Shown: positions 18,338-27,324 of the stretch, one piece after another
Layout of the letters: the number at the start of each line of letters is the position of its first letter
Numbering within the stretch: position 1 is the stretch's first letter
DNA from: Bacteroidales bacterium
Lineage (GTDB): Bacteria > Bacteroidota > Bacteroidia > Bacteroidales > JAIOZK01
DNA length: 64,000 nucleotides
Assembly: GCA_021740625.1 (NCBI GenBank)
Contig: JAIOZK010000002.1
Location: 251,186 to 315,185 of the forward strand
Direction: 5' to 3'
Notes under the pieces: generated by a model
Told to the model about the DNA's origin: nothing
The model's input: the letters and a program-made list of their open reading frames with translations, nothing else
The model's database searches: none
Position numbers and translations under genes: made by a program

Positions 18338-18742
18338 ATGAAACATTTTATCAGATTACTTACTGCATTCCTGATATTCATGCTCACTGGTTTTCTTGCC
18401 ATTTCCCAGGATGATGGTGAATGGGTTGTCCCTGAAAAGTACAAAACCATGGAAAACCCAACAGAAAATTCCAAGATGAACCTACGGATCGGAAAAGTGC
18501 TTTACGCAAAGCATTGCAAATCATGCCATGGTTCGAATGGGTTGGGAGATGGGCCAAAGGCTGCCTCTTTGGATACTTTCAGCGGTGATTTTTCTTCAGA
18601 GGTATTCCAGTCGCAGACAGATGGAGAATTATATTACAAAACAACTTTCGGTAAGGATGAAATGCCGGCATTTGATAAAACAATTCCCAGTGACGAAGAT
18701 CGCTGGCTGATTGTGCATTATATGCGTACTTTTTCTGAATAA
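18338..18742 (+). CDS. Secreted class I cytochrome c
   Basis: This is a small periplasmic monohaem electron carrier (134 residues). The signal peptide runs to about residue 23 (LIFMLTGFLAISQ). The haem site is CKSCH in LYAKHCKSCHGSNGLGDG, and the likely axial Met is in DEMPAFD near residue 108. The C-terminal helix DRWLIVHYMRTF is typical of class I cytochromes. No oxidase or reductase genes are adjacent, so its redox partner is unknown. A strong promoter lies directly upstream, so it is likely transcribed alone. Confidence 0.88.
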   Translation: MKHFIRLLTAFLIFMLTGFLAISQDDGEWVVPEKYKTMENPTENSKMNLRIGKVLYAKHCKSCHGSNGLGDGPKAASLDTFSGDFSSEVFQSQTDGELYYKTTFGKDEMPAFDKTIPSDEDRWLIVHYMRTFSE

Positions 18743-18844
18743 TGGTTTTGTCATTAAATTGAGGTTCTGCTTACAAATTTCAAAAATATTGGAATTTTCC
18801 TTTTAAAAGTGTAAGTTTTTATTATTTTTTTGCTGTCTGATTGA

Positions 18845-18852
18845 TAATTTTG
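18845..18852 (+). promoter_or_regulatory. -7 promoter element of the PLP lyase gene
   Basis: TAATTTTG matches TAnnTTTG and lies 40 bases before the ATG at 18892. No TTTG is found at the normal -33 distance. Confidence 0.4.
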
Positions 18853-18891
18853 TAGTCTCATTCTTATTCATGAAATTTTAAAATTATTGCG

Positions 18892-20091
18892 ATGAAAAAA
18901 GATCCGGCTACAAGAATTCAGATGTTAGAACAATTCGGTGAATTTGGAGGCGTGAACCCCTCGGTAACCGATTCAGCCACCTATACTTTTATGCAGGCCA
19001 AGACCATGCTTGAGACTTTCACTGGTGAGGCCGAAGGTTGCTTTTTGTATTCCAGGCACTGGAACCCGAGCAATAAATTTCTGGCAGATGCCATTGCTGC
19101 CATGGAAGACACGGAAGCCGCCTGGGTAACAGCATCCGGCATGAGCGCCATTTCCAATGCAATCATGGGAATTTGTAAAGCAGACGACCACATCGTTTCA
19201 AGCGTTACCACCTATGGAGGTACCTTTGCATTGCTCAACAATTACCTTCCAAAATTCAACATTGAAACCACTTTCGTTAACATTACGGATCTCGATGCGG
19301 TGGAAAAGGCCATACGTCCCAATACAAAGATCCTTTATACAGAAAGTGTGACCAATCCATTGCTGCAAATTTCTGATATTCCCAGGCTTGCGGAAATTGC
19401 AAAAAAACATGGGATAAAGCTCATGGTTGATAATACTTTTACTCCCATGATCATTGAACCGGCGAAACTGGGTGCCGATGTAGTGGTTTACAGCCTGACT
19501 AAATTTGTGAATGGTAAAAACGATTGTGTAGCAGGCGCCATTGCTGCAGATGCTGAGTTCATCAGCAGTTTGATCGATGTGAACGATGGAACTTCCATGC
19601 TGCTGGGACCCGTCCTGGATCCCATGCGATCATCGCAAATCCTGAAAAATATGCATACCCTCCACATCAGAATGAAACAGCACAGCGAGAATGCATCTTA
19701 TCTTGCTGCCAAACTGGACGAGCTCGGATTAAAGGTTGTTTACCCGGGTTTTGATACACATCCCGGTCATGAGCTGATGAGCAGCATGATGAATGAAAAA
19801 TACGGATATGGAGGCATGTTGACCATCGATATGGAAACAAGTGAACGTGCAGCCAAATTGATGGAATGTATGGAAGAAAAAGGGGCAGGTTACCTGGCCG
19901 TGAGTCTGGGTTATTTCAAAACCCTTTTCAGCAATTCCGGAAAAAGTACTTCTTCCGAAGTGCCGGAAGAAACACAAAAGGAAATGGGTATGTCAGAAGG
20001 ACTGATCCGTTTTTCTGTCGGACTTGATAATGAAATTGAAAATACATTTGAAATGATCAAAGCCTGTTTGGAAGAATTGAAATTTCTTTAA
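18892..20091 (+). CDS. Cys/Met metabolism PLP-dependent enzyme (methionine gamma-lyase / cystathionine gamma-synthase family)
   Basis: This is a pyridoxal-phosphate enzyme acting on sulfur amino acids by gamma-elimination, beta-elimination or gamma-replacement. Family hallmarks are YSRHWNPSN (phosphate-binding Tyr and Arg from the neighbouring subunit), ASGMSAISNAIMG, ESVTNPLLQISDIP, VDNTFTPMI and the PLP lysine in YSLTKFVNGKND. The C-terminal RFSVGLDNEIE contains the substrate carboxylate-binding Arg. The 399 residues are full length. The motif order cannot separate methionine gamma-lyase from cystathionine gamma-lyase or synthase with confidence. It stands alone, followed by a strong intrinsic terminator. 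Confidence 0.85.
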   Translation: MKKDPATRIQMLEQFGEFGGVNPSVTDSATYTFMQAKTMLETFTGEAEGCFLYSRHWNPSNKFLADAIAAMEDTEAAWVTASGMSAISNAIMGICKADDHIVSSVTTYGGTFALLNNYLPKFNIETTFVNITDLDAVEKAIRPNTKILYTESVTNPLLQISDIPRLAEIAKKHGIKLMVDNTFTPMIIEPAKLGADVVVYSLTKFVNGKNDCVAGAIAADAEFISSLIDVNDGTSMLLGPVLDPMRSSQILKNMHTLHIRMKQHSENASYLAAKLDELGLKVVYPGFDTHPGHELMSSMMNEKYGYGGMLTIDMETSERAAKLMECMEEKGAGYLAVSLGYFKTLFSNSGKSTSSEVPEETQKEMGMSEGLIRFSVGLDNEIENTFEMIKACLEELKFL

Positions 20092-20166
20092 AATATAGTT
20101 TTGGTTAGTATTGGGTTGATTTTGTAGCAGAAGGATTGCATAACCAGAATTCTGCTTTGTTCATGA

Positions 20167-20193
20167 GGGTAGCCGGAGCGGCTGCCCTTTTTT
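20167..20193 (+). terminator. Rho-independent terminator after the PLP lyase gene
   Basis: A nine-pair stem (GGGTAGCCG with CGGCTGCCC, one G-T pair) closes a GAG loop and is followed by six T. It lies 76 bases after the stop at 20091. Confidence 0.85.
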
Positions 20194-20330
20194 AATGGGG
20201 GTTGGTGTTGGTATGCTGGTTTAATGGGTTATTGTTATATTGGTGTAAGGATATATGGGTACAAAGCCAGTTTGCTCTTATTTAGAATTAATTTAGACAG
20301 TAGGGATGATTCTATTCGTTGGCTTTGCTG

Positions 20331-20338
20331 TATTTTTG
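20331..20338 (+). promoter_or_regulatory. -7 promoter element of the heme-oxygenase-fold gene
   Basis: TATTTTTG matches TAnnTTTG, 36 bases before the ATG at 20374. A -33 element is not obvious. Confidence 0.4.
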
Positions 20339-20373
20339 AACATCAACATATTTAACTATTAAACTTAGAATAT

Positions 20374-20931
20374 ATGAAACCAAAATACAGATTACTGGAA
20401 CATCCTTTTTATCAGGCATGGAATGAAGGAAATATTAGTATTGAACAACTTTCGAAATACGGGGCTTCCTATGCTGAATTCATTGAGAGGATACCGGGAT
20501 ACTGGCAAAAAATTGCACAGGCTTTTGCAGAACAGCAAACTGTAGCAGATGAAATTATTGCTGAAGAAACTGATCATATCCCGCTCTGGAATAAGTGGAC
20601 TGACAAACTGGAAAAGCAGGATGATTTTCCCAGGATGACAAAAATATTTGAAGCATTTGAAAGTATGACGGCTTCCGAACTGCTGGGCGCCATACATGCA
20701 TTTGAGATACAGCAACCCGAGGTAGCCGAAACCAAAAAGTGCGGTTTACTGGATCATTACGGTTTTGAAAATTCCGACCTGACATATTTCGATGAACACA
20801 TGCAGGAAGAAAAGCACATTGCTTATGGAAGGCACCTGGCCGAGAAATTCGCCCGAAAAAGTGAATTCAATGCAGGATTTGAAAAAGGCAGTAAATTGAT
20901 CTATGATGGCCTAAACCTGTTTATGAATTAG
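20374..20931 (+). CDS. Heme-oxygenase-like fold protein (TenA/PqqC/CADD group)
   Basis: This 185-residue all-helical protein is of the heme-oxygenase-like superfamily, which includes TenA thiaminases, PqqC oxidases and CADD-type di-iron oxygenases. It shows the opening HPFYQAWNEGNIS, ERIPGYW, the acidic/histidine helix AEETDHIPLW (His68), HAFEIQQPE, and the last helix DEHMQEEKHIAYG (His142, Glu145/146, His148). Acidic and His residues on several helices suggest a metal site like that of the iron-containing redox members. Their spacing does not exactly fit the E-x6-H / H-x3-D pattern I know for that group, so the call stays at fold level. The last 11 bases overlap the end of gcvP on the opposite strand. 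Confidence 0.65.
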   Translation: MKPKYRLLEHPFYQAWNEGNISIEQLSKYGASYAEFIERIPGYWQKIAQAFAEQQTVADEIIAEETDHIPLWNKWTDKLEKQDDFPRMTKIFEAFESMTASELLGAIHAFEIQQPEVAETKKCGLLDHYGFENSDLTYFDEHMQEEKHIAYGRHLAEKFARKSEFNAGFEKGSKLIYDGLNLFMN

Positions 20932-23821
20932 TTTTAAGCTCCTGTTCATATTCTTCCGGTGACAAGCATGTGCAAACCAGGTTCCTGTCGCCAAAGGCAT
21001 CATCGATGCGGGTGACCGGGCTAAAGTATTTGTCGACCCAGATCATCTCTACGGGGAATGCCGCCTTTTGCCTGCTGTAAGGTAAATTCCATTCATCGGC
21101 TGTAAGCATTTCAGCAGTATGGGGTGCTTTTTTGATCAGGTTAGTTTCTTTGTCGGCTTTGCCTTCTTCAATTTCTCTGATCTCTTCCCGTATGTGTTCC
21201 ATGGCTTCGACAAAGCGCTTCAGTTCAACCAGGGGTTCACTCTCGGTGGGTTCCACCATGAGGGTTCCGTGAACCGGAAAGGCCACTGTCGGGGCATGAA
21301 AGCCGTAATCCATCAAACGTTTGGCGATGTCAACGGGGGTTAGGTCTGCGGTTTTATGGAATTCATTGCAGTCGATGATGAATTCATGGGCCACTCTGCT
21401 GTTCTTTCCTGTGTATAGTATTTTGTATTTTTTCTCCAGGGCCGATTTCAGGTAATTGGCATTGAGAATGGCATAACGGGTTGCTTCTGTCAGCCCCTTT
21501 GTTCCCAGGAGTTTGATGTATCCGTAAGATATGGTTAGTATCAGGGAGCTTCCGAAAGGAGCGGAAGCAATTGCGTGTATTCCCTTTTTACCGCCTGTAT
21601 TGACATAAGCATGTTTGGGCAGAAAAGGAGCCAGGTGTTTGGCGACGCCGATGGGGCCAACGCCCGGACCACCACCGCCATGCGGAATGGCAAAGGTCTT
21701 ATGCAAATTCAGGTGGCACACGTCTGCATGGATCATGGCCGGGTTGGTGAGGCCAACCTGGGCGTTCATGTTGGCACCATCCATGTAAACAAGGCCGCCA
21801 TTATCATGCACAAGCCTGATAATGTCCAGGATGTTTTGCTCAAAAACACCATGCGTTGAAGGATAGGTGATCATGGTGGCTGCAAGTTTGTCCTTGTGCT
21901 GCTCGGCTTTGGCTTTCATGTCATCCAGGTCGATATTCCCCTGTTCATCGCATTTTACAACGACCACTTTCATCCCGGCCATTACTGAGCTGGCTGGATT
22001 GGTTCCGTGAGCAGATGAGGGAATGAGGCAAACATTGCGATCCCCCTGACCGATGCTTTTCTGGTATTCCCGGATCATCATCAGCCCGGTGTACTCACCG
22101 CTGGCTCCGGAATTGGGCTGAAAAGAAATGGCCGAAAAGCCAGTAATTTCACAAAGTTCTTTTTCCAGGTTCTCGATCAACTGGTGATAACCGGCAGCCT
22201 GGTTTGCAGGTACGAAAGGATGAATATTTGTGAATTCAGGCCATGAAAGGGCAAACATCTCGGCCGCTGCATTCAGCTTCATGGTGCAGGAACCGAGGGG
22301 AATCATGGTACGGTTTAAAGCCAAATCCCTGTTTTCAAGCTTCTTCAGGTAGCGCATCATTTCCGTTTCCGAATGATAGGCATTGAAACATTCCTGTTGC
22401 AGGAAATCAGTATTACGCATAAGCTGCTCCGGCAGTGTATTTATGTCTGAGCAATTATCATGTGAGCATTCAAATTCTTCAAACTTTTTGTTGACCGACA
22501 TGGCCAGGATTTTAACAATATTGTTCAGGTCTTCGATTGAAGTCGTCTCATCCAGGCTGATACCGATGCTTTTGTTGTCGATATAACGGAAGTTGACCAA
22601 ATTGTATAGTGCATTTTTCCTGACTTCATCAATACTGCTTCCTTCTGGAGGTAAAATTTCTATGGTATCGAAGAAATACTCATTCAGTTGCTGATAGCCA
22701 TACTTTTTAACTTCTCTTGCCAGAACGCCGGCCATCAGGTTGATATTTTTTGCTATTTCTTTAATGCCTTCAGGTCCGTGATACTGGGCATACATGCCTG
22801 CCATGTTGGCGAGCAATGCCTGAGCAGTGCAAATATTGGAAGTGGCGCGTTCACGTTTGATGTGCTGCTCACGTGTTTGCAATGCCATGCGGAGGGCCGG
22901 TTTGCCGTTGGCATCTTTGGATACGCCAATGATCCTGCCCGGAATGTTTCGCTTGAATTCTTCGGTTGTGGCAAAATATCCTGCATGCGGACCGCCGTAA
23001 CCCATGGGAATTCCAAAACGCTGGCTAGAGCCTACAGCCACATCAGCCCCCCATTCACCGGGAGGTGTCAAAAGTGCAAGACTCATGATGTCGGCTGCAA
23101 CTACCACTTTGATGTCGTTTTGATGTGCTTTTTGGATAAAATCTTTGAAATCCCTTATGTTTCCTTTTTGATCCGGGTATTGCACGATGGCCCCGAATGT
23201 CATTTCGTCAAATTCGACCTTTTCATGGTCACCGATAAGCAGTTCTATGCCGAGCGATTCTGACCGTGTCTTCAGGATATCAATGGTATGTGGAAACAAA
23301 TGATCCGCAACAAAAAATTTGTTGACGCCCTTTTTCTTCATGGCCCGGGGCATGGCATTGTAAAGCATGATCATGGCTTCGGCTGCTGCCGTGCCTTCAT
23401 CAAGCAGGGAGGAATTGGCCAGGGGCAAGCCCGTGAGTTCCACGATCATGGTCTGGAAATTGAGTAATGCTTCCAGCCTCCCCTGCGATATCTCAGCCTG
23501 ATAAGGCGTATAAGAAGTATACCAGCCTGGATTTTCAAGAACATTGCGTTGTATTACACCTGGTATGACCGTATTGTAATACCCGAGGCCGATATAGGAT
23601 TTATAGATTTTATTCTGTGCTGCCAGACCCTTGATGTGTTCCATGTATTCCTGTTCGCTCAAACCTTCACCCAGCTTCATCTCTTCTTTCAGCCTTATCG
23701 CTTCGGGCAGGGTCTCATCCATCAACTGATCCAGTGATTCCACGCCAATCATTTCCAGCATTTCTTTCAAGTCACTTTCTCTCGGGCCGTTATGGCGCTT
23801 GATAAAATTATTCCTGATCAT
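20921..23821 (-). CDS. gcvP: Glycine dehydrogenase (decarboxylating), fused P-protein
   Basis: This is the P-protein of the glycine cleavage system, which decarboxylates glycine with PLP and passes the aminomethyl group to the lipoyl H-protein. The 966-residue chain contains both halves that are separate GcvPA and GcvPB in some bacteria. Landmarks are KRHNGPRESDLKEML at the start, YYNTVIPGVIQRN, YTPYQAEISQGRLEALLNFQ and LDEGTAAAEAM. Further on are GSCTMKLNAAAEM, HGTNPASSVMAGM and the PLP lysine in HLNLHKTFAIPHGGGGPGVG. GcvT and GcvH are not adjacent. Its 3' end overlaps the convergent neighbour by 11 bases. Confidence 0.97.
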   Translation of the reverse strand: MIRNNFIKRHNGPRESDLKEMLEMIGVESLDQLMDETLPEAIRLKEEMKLGEGLSEQEYMEHIKGLAAQNKIYKSYIGLGYYNTVIPGVIQRNVLENPGWYTSYTPYQAEISQGRLEALLNFQTMIVELTGLPLANSSLLDEGTAAAEAMIMLYNAMPRAMKKKGVNKFFVADHLFPHTIDILKTRSESLGIELLIGDHEKVEFDEMTFGAIVQYPDQKGNIRDFKDFIQKAHQNDIKVVVAADIMSLALLTPPGEWGADVAVGSSQRFGIPMGYGGPHAGYFATTEEFKRNIPGRIIGVSKDANGKPALRMALQTREQHIKRERATSNICTAQALLANMAGMYAQYHGPEGIKEIAKNINLMAGVLAREVKKYGYQQLNEYFFDTIEILPPEGSSIDEVRKNALYNLVNFRYIDNKSIGISLDETTSIEDLNNIVKILAMSVNKKFEEFECSHDNCSDINTLPEQLMRNTDFLQQECFNAYHSETEMMRYLKKLENRDLALNRTMIPLGSCTMKLNAAAEMFALSWPEFTNIHPFVPANQAAGYHQLIENLEKELCEITGFSAISFQPNSGASGEYTGLMMIREYQKSIGQGDRNVCLIPSSAHGTNPASSVMAGMKVVVVKCDEQGNIDLDDMKAKAEQHKDKLAATMITYPSTHGVFEQNILDIIRLVHDNGGLVYMDGANMNAQVGLTNPAMIHADVCHLNLHKTFAIPHGGGGPGVGPIGVAKHLAPFLPKHAYVNTGGKKGIHAIASAPFGSSLILTISYGYIKLLGTKGLTEATRYAILNANYLKSALEKKYKILYTGKNSRVAHEFIIDCNEFHKTADLTPVDIAKRLMDYGFHAPTVAFPVHGTLMVEPTESEPLVELKRFVEAMEHIREEIREIEEGKADKETNLIKKAPHTAEMLTADEWNLPYSRQKAAFPVEMIWVDKYFSPVTRIDDAFGDRNLVCTCLSPEEYEQELKTNS

Positions 23822-23925
23822 AATTCAAATATTTACAAATCCTTCAAAATCATTTCAAAACAAAGCAATACCAAACAGGATCATAACACTTACGGTCTGT
23901 GTTTTGTTCTGTTTTCTTTGCTTTG

Positions 23926-23933
23926 CAAAGGTA
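23926..23933 (-). promoter_or_regulatory. -7 promoter element of gcvP
   Basis: The minus-strand TACCTTTG matches TAnnTTTG and predicts a leader of about 100 bases before the ATG at 23821. The leader shows no structure I recognise as a glycine riboswitch. Confidence 0.45.
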
Positions 23934-24039
23934 AGAATCTTTGCTTTTGATATTCAGAATGCGTTAAAGTTTTGTGAATAAATTAACAGTAAAAACTTCC
24001 CGAAAGATTCTTCTGAGCTGGCAGTAGTTTTTCTGCCTG

Positions 24040-24684
24040 TTATTGAACGATGAATCTTGTGGCTGAACCTTCAGCAATGAGAAAATAACAGCCGGGTTTT
24101 AAACCATTGATATCAATCGTGTTTGTTTGATCCGCTAAAGTGATGCTTTTGATCATTCTTCCTTCCAGACTAAAAATATGGAAAGTTTTGTTTGTTATTT
24201 TCTTATTCACCTTCAGGTGAAGAATATCCCGGGCAGGGTTGGGGTAAATGGAGAATTGGGAAATGCGGTTTTCCTCCATATTGGTATATTGAAAAAATCC
24301 CCAGAAAAATCTTTCATGACCTGTGGTATCCCAGCCATTTTCATAATCCCATTGAAATCCGTTCTGTTCAACCTTATTGTAATGCTCATCATATAAATAC
24401 TGTTGTTTTGAAAAGTTAACCCAGTCCGTCTCGTTATGATTCTGGTTAATGATTGATGCAATATAACCAACATCAAAGTACTCCGTTAAACGACGATAAA
24501 GTAACCTCCAATTTGAATTTTCCCATCGTTGTGATATTGAGATTATCTCCTGATCGTATCCATCATATTCATATGTGTTTTTTCTGTCATTGATCCACGC
24601 TGCCGAATCATCACTCCATTCGGTTTTAAGAAGAGTTGCCAGGAGTCCGGATGCGGAATAAAAATAGAAATCTTTCTTTAATTT
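24040..24684 (-). CDS. C-terminal part of a frameshifted T9SS protein (type A sorting domain)
   Basis: This fragment continues the protein begun at 25259 after a one-base frame change in a run of five A (24682-24686). It carries more of the same Tyr/Trp/Gly repeats (KNTYEYDGYDQE, WRLLYRRLTEYFD, EQNGFQWDYENGWD). It then has a clear type A sorting domain: FSIYPNPARDILHLKV, KTFHIFSLEGRMIKSI and GLKPGCYFLIAEG. It has no start signal of its own; ATG 24279 lies inside the sorting domain region. With the frame restored the full protein would be about 406 residues. Confidence 0.7.
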   Translation of the reverse strand, partial: KLKKDFYFYSASGLLATLLKTEWSDDSAAWINDRKNTYEYDGYDQEIISISQRWENSNWRLLYRRLTEYFDVGYIASIINQNHNETDWVNFSKQQYLYDEHYNKVEQNGFQWDYENGWDTTGHERFFWGFFQYTNMEENRISQFSIYPNPARDILHLKVNKKITNKTFHIFSLEGRMIKSITLADQTNTIDINGLKPGCYFLIAEGSATRFIVQ

Positions 24685-25259
24685 TTCCCATTCTCATCGT
24701 ATTCATAATAGACCTCCAGTGAATTAATCCATTGCTCCTGCTCAGGATCATAGAGTCTCGATAATTCGTATATATTGTAGCCTGCCTGATTGTATTCGTA
24801 AGTATACAAAAAACCCTGGCTGATATCACCTTGTGAATCCCTTGTAATCCATTCATAATGAGTTATATCTCCTGCTTCATTGTATTGATTATGAGTTATT
24901 ATTCTCCATTCCGAGATGCTTTTATAATATTCCTCGATAATGATTTCTTTTAATACCGTATCAAAATGGTAATCAAAGCTTCGCCTTTCAACTTCTTCCC
25001 AGGTATTGCTGTCAGCATTGTATTGAATGGTTTCAGCATTCAAATACCTTCCATGGTTATTCCTGTTGCTGTAATAACGCTTTTCCAGTTCATCCAGATC
25101 ATGATAGCTTGAATCGATGATCCAGGCGCCAGCCACCGTTGTCCGGTAAATTGTGAATTCTTGAATTTCTTTCCCCGGGAAGTGAATACCCGCCTGAAAT
25201 TGAGAATAACTAGCTGTGATCAGGAGGGTCGCGAAAATTAATGTAAATAAAGACTTCAT
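24678..25259 (-). CDS. N-terminal part of a frameshifted secreted T9SS protein
   Basis: The product begins with a signal peptide (SLFTLIFATLLITASYSQ) followed by repeated units. These contain Trp and Tyr with Gly turns, such as YNEAGDITHYEWITRDSQGD and YEYNQAGYNIYEL. The pattern is loosely like RHS/YD-type beta-strand repeats of Bacteroidetes secreted proteins. The frame stops at EYDENGKN immediately after a run of five A; a sixth A would keep it open into the fragment at 24040-24684, which holds the sorting domain. Function is not recognised. As read, the product would reach the periplasm without an outer-membrane export signal. Confidence 0.7.
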   Translation of the reverse strand: MKSLFTLIFATLLITASYSQFQAGIHFPGKEIQEFTIYRTTVAGAWIIDSSYHDLDELEKRYYSNRNNHGRYLNAETIQYNADSNTWEEVERRSFDYHFDTVLKEIIIEEYYKSISEWRIITHNQYNEAGDITHYEWITRDSQGDISQGFLYTYEYNQAGYNIYELSRLYDPEQEQWINSLEVYYEYDENGKN

Positions 25260-25367
25260 CTTGATTTGGTTTTGTATTTACTTCCAATGGTTTCATTTCT
25301 AACCTGGTAAGAATGTTAGAATAAAAGTAAAAATATTTAGGAAATCAAAAAAAATTTTAATGAAGAA

Positions 25368-26699
25368 TTATTTTTTTGATTCTTCAAGCCATTGATTCAT
25401 CCTATCAATAACCAACTGCTTCTGCTCATCTGGGAGGTTAGCAATTCGCGTAGCGTGGGTGCCGCCTTCTTTCACAACCTTCATCATGTTTTTCTTGTTT
25501 TTGAATTCAACACCTGAAGCGGTCCAGGGATCGTATTCCCCATAAATGAATATCATCCTGGGGTCATTCTCCTCGAAGTATTGCTGAACCTTTTGCATTG
25601 CCTTCTCTTCATATTCATAATGCAGGCTGTCGGGCAGGAAAACACGGTATAAGTAATTTTCGGCAGTGGATATGCTGAGGTATTCCTCAAAATCTTTTGT
25701 ATCATAACCATAATAACCGATTTCACGGGCTGCCTGCACGAAGAAGGGAAGATAATCACCTCCACTGTTGAAGTAATCCGGGGAGGCTACCGCCATGAAA
25801 TGTTTAAAAACTGCTTCATTGTCAGCATCCTTTTCTGGTATGTTTTCAACATCTGCCATCCATTGCCAGAAGGCAAATGAATACTCCAGCACGCAAAAAT
25901 CATAAACCTCTTCCACCGGGATCCTGAAATCCAGTTCATTTTCACGGATGAAGTTTTTGAACATGGGCATCAGGCTGTCTTTTTGTTGCAGCAGCCTGAG
26001 CTGGAATTCTTTGATGGCTTTTCTTTCTTTGCGCTTACCATTTTGTGCAATGAAAGGTTCATGCCGGCCGTCTTCCACGCCGAAGTTCAGGGGACAAACA
26101 TAGGGTACCGAAAAACCCACATCATCGGGATAGAGGCTTTTGTGGAACATTACGGTTTGCCCGCCTTTGCTAATGCCGGTACTGATCCACTGTTCATCGT
26201 AAAGATCGTTAAAGGCTTTAATTATCGTGTGATGATCGGCAGCGGCATTTGCCACGGTGAGATGGTCCCAGTTCCCTTTTTCAGGAACTGATGTCCCGAA
26301 ATAGCGGTGTTCCACCAGCAACTGGTTTCCGTCCACAATGCCTGTTATTTCTGTCTGGTACATGGGGATTTCTCCATAGGCAGCCCCATAACCTTCAGTC
26401 ACGATTACCATGGGTTTATCAAAATCTTGATGATTGAGGTAAATGCGCTGGAGAAAAAATCCATCTGTACTGTCTTTATGGTTTACAGATTGCAGGAAAC
26501 TGATCCTGTATTTGCCTTTCCAATTTCCTGCAACCTTCATTTTTTCAACATCAACTACTCCAGGCAAGGCTTTGATCCTTGTAATGAATGCCGAATCCTC
26601 AGCTGTGATTTCTACGGGTTCCTGTGCTGTAAGTTTTTGCTCGTTGATGAATAATGCAACAAACAGAAGGGTGAAAAATAGTGAAAGTGCCTTTTTCAT
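25368..26699 (-). CDS. Secreted PS-10 type serine peptidase (family S37)
   Basis: This is a predicted exported alpha/beta-hydrolase peptidase related to the Streptomyces PS-10 prolyl/tripeptidyl aminopeptidases. The signal peptide ends near LTAQEP. The catalytic triad is visible: Ser in GISKGGQTV, Asp in YGEYDPWTASG and His in GGTHATRI. EGYGAAYGE and VEHRYFGTS precede the nucleophile, as in the family. The 443 residues are the usual length. No lipobox or sorting domain is seen, so it is probably periplasmic and trims peptides there. It stands between the frameshifted T9SS gene and the divergent DUF6452 gene. Confidence 0.82.
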   Translation of the reverse strand: MKKALSLFFTLLFVALFINEQKLTAQEPVEITAEDSAFITRIKALPGVVDVEKMKVAGNWKGKYRISFLQSVNHKDSTDGFFLQRIYLNHQDFDKPMVIVTEGYGAAYGEIPMYQTEITGIVDGNQLLVEHRYFGTSVPEKGNWDHLTVANAAADHHTIIKAFNDLYDEQWISTGISKGGQTVMFHKSLYPDDVGFSVPYVCPLNFGVEDGRHEPFIAQNGKRKERKAIKEFQLRLLQQKDSLMPMFKNFIRENELDFRIPVEEVYDFCVLEYSFAFWQWMADVENIPEKDADNEAVFKHFMAVASPDYFNSGGDYLPFFVQAAREIGYYGYDTKDFEEYLSISTAENYLYRVFLPDSLHYEYEEKAMQKVQQYFEENDPRMIFIYGEYDPWTASGVEFKNKKNMMKVVKEGGTHATRIANLPDEQKQLVIDRMNQWLEESKK

Positions 26700-26859
26700 T
26701 GTATATCTTTTTTATCCGTTTGCGAAAATAAATCTTTTGCCATGATTTTACTTTAACTTTTAAGCAAACGGATCAAATGAATTCATATCTGGTATGAAAG
26801 TATTTATTAAAATACCCGAATTTTAAGTAATTTCGGGCTTTAATTTTGAAGCCTGTCAA

Positions 26860-27324
26860 ATGTTGAAGAAAACGCTCTTTTTTGCGATCCTGGCCATATC
26901 ACTGCTTTATCATGCATGTGATGATAAAGCCGTTTGTACGGAAATGGCTACAGCTTATCTTCAAACGGGTTTTTACAAAGCCTTTGAAGGGGAGGAACAG
27001 GATTCAGCGCTTGACAATGTCACGGTTTACGGTTTGGGTATACCGGAACCTGTAATACAGAACGACAGCAATGTAAAACAATTGAAACTCCCGTTGAATT
27101 TCAGCAGCGATCATTCGGTGTTTGTGATCACCAACGATACGGTTAGTGACACCCTCTACCTGACATATGATACTACGCTGACTTTCGTTTCTTATGAATG
27201 CGGCTTTGCTCCGAGCTATGATATACAGGATGTGGGCAGTTCCAACAATGGCTTCGATTCGGTCATAATTGTGAAATCACTGGTAGAAACTGATGATGAG
27301 GAAAATATTAAAATATACCTTTAG
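26860..27324 (+). CDS. DUF6452 family lipoprotein
   Basis: This is a small lipoprotein (154 residues) with lipobox LLYHAC near residue 20, of the DUF6452 type that in Bacteroidetes is paired with DUF6048. The body is beta-rich, ending FAPSYDIQDVGSSNNGFDSV before a short tail. Its function is unknown; constant pairing suggests both act together at the outer membrane. The -7 box TAATTTTG lies at 26841-26848, so the transcript would begin only about five bases before the ATG. This is nearly leaderless unless another promoter is used. The 3' end overlaps the next gene by 32 bases. Confidence 0.78.
   Translation: MLKKTLFFAILAISLLYHACDDKAVCTEMATAYLQTGFYKAFEGEEQDSALDNVTVYGLGIPEPVIQNDSNVKQLKLPLNFSSDHSVFVITNDTVSDTLYLTYDTTLTFVSYECGFAPSYDIQDVGSSNNGFDSVIIVKSLVETDDEENIKIYL

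Noticed and set aside
23822..23925. A glycine riboswitch in the gcvP leader
   Set aside because: No tandem GG-rich aptamer cores were seen in the roughly 100-base leader.
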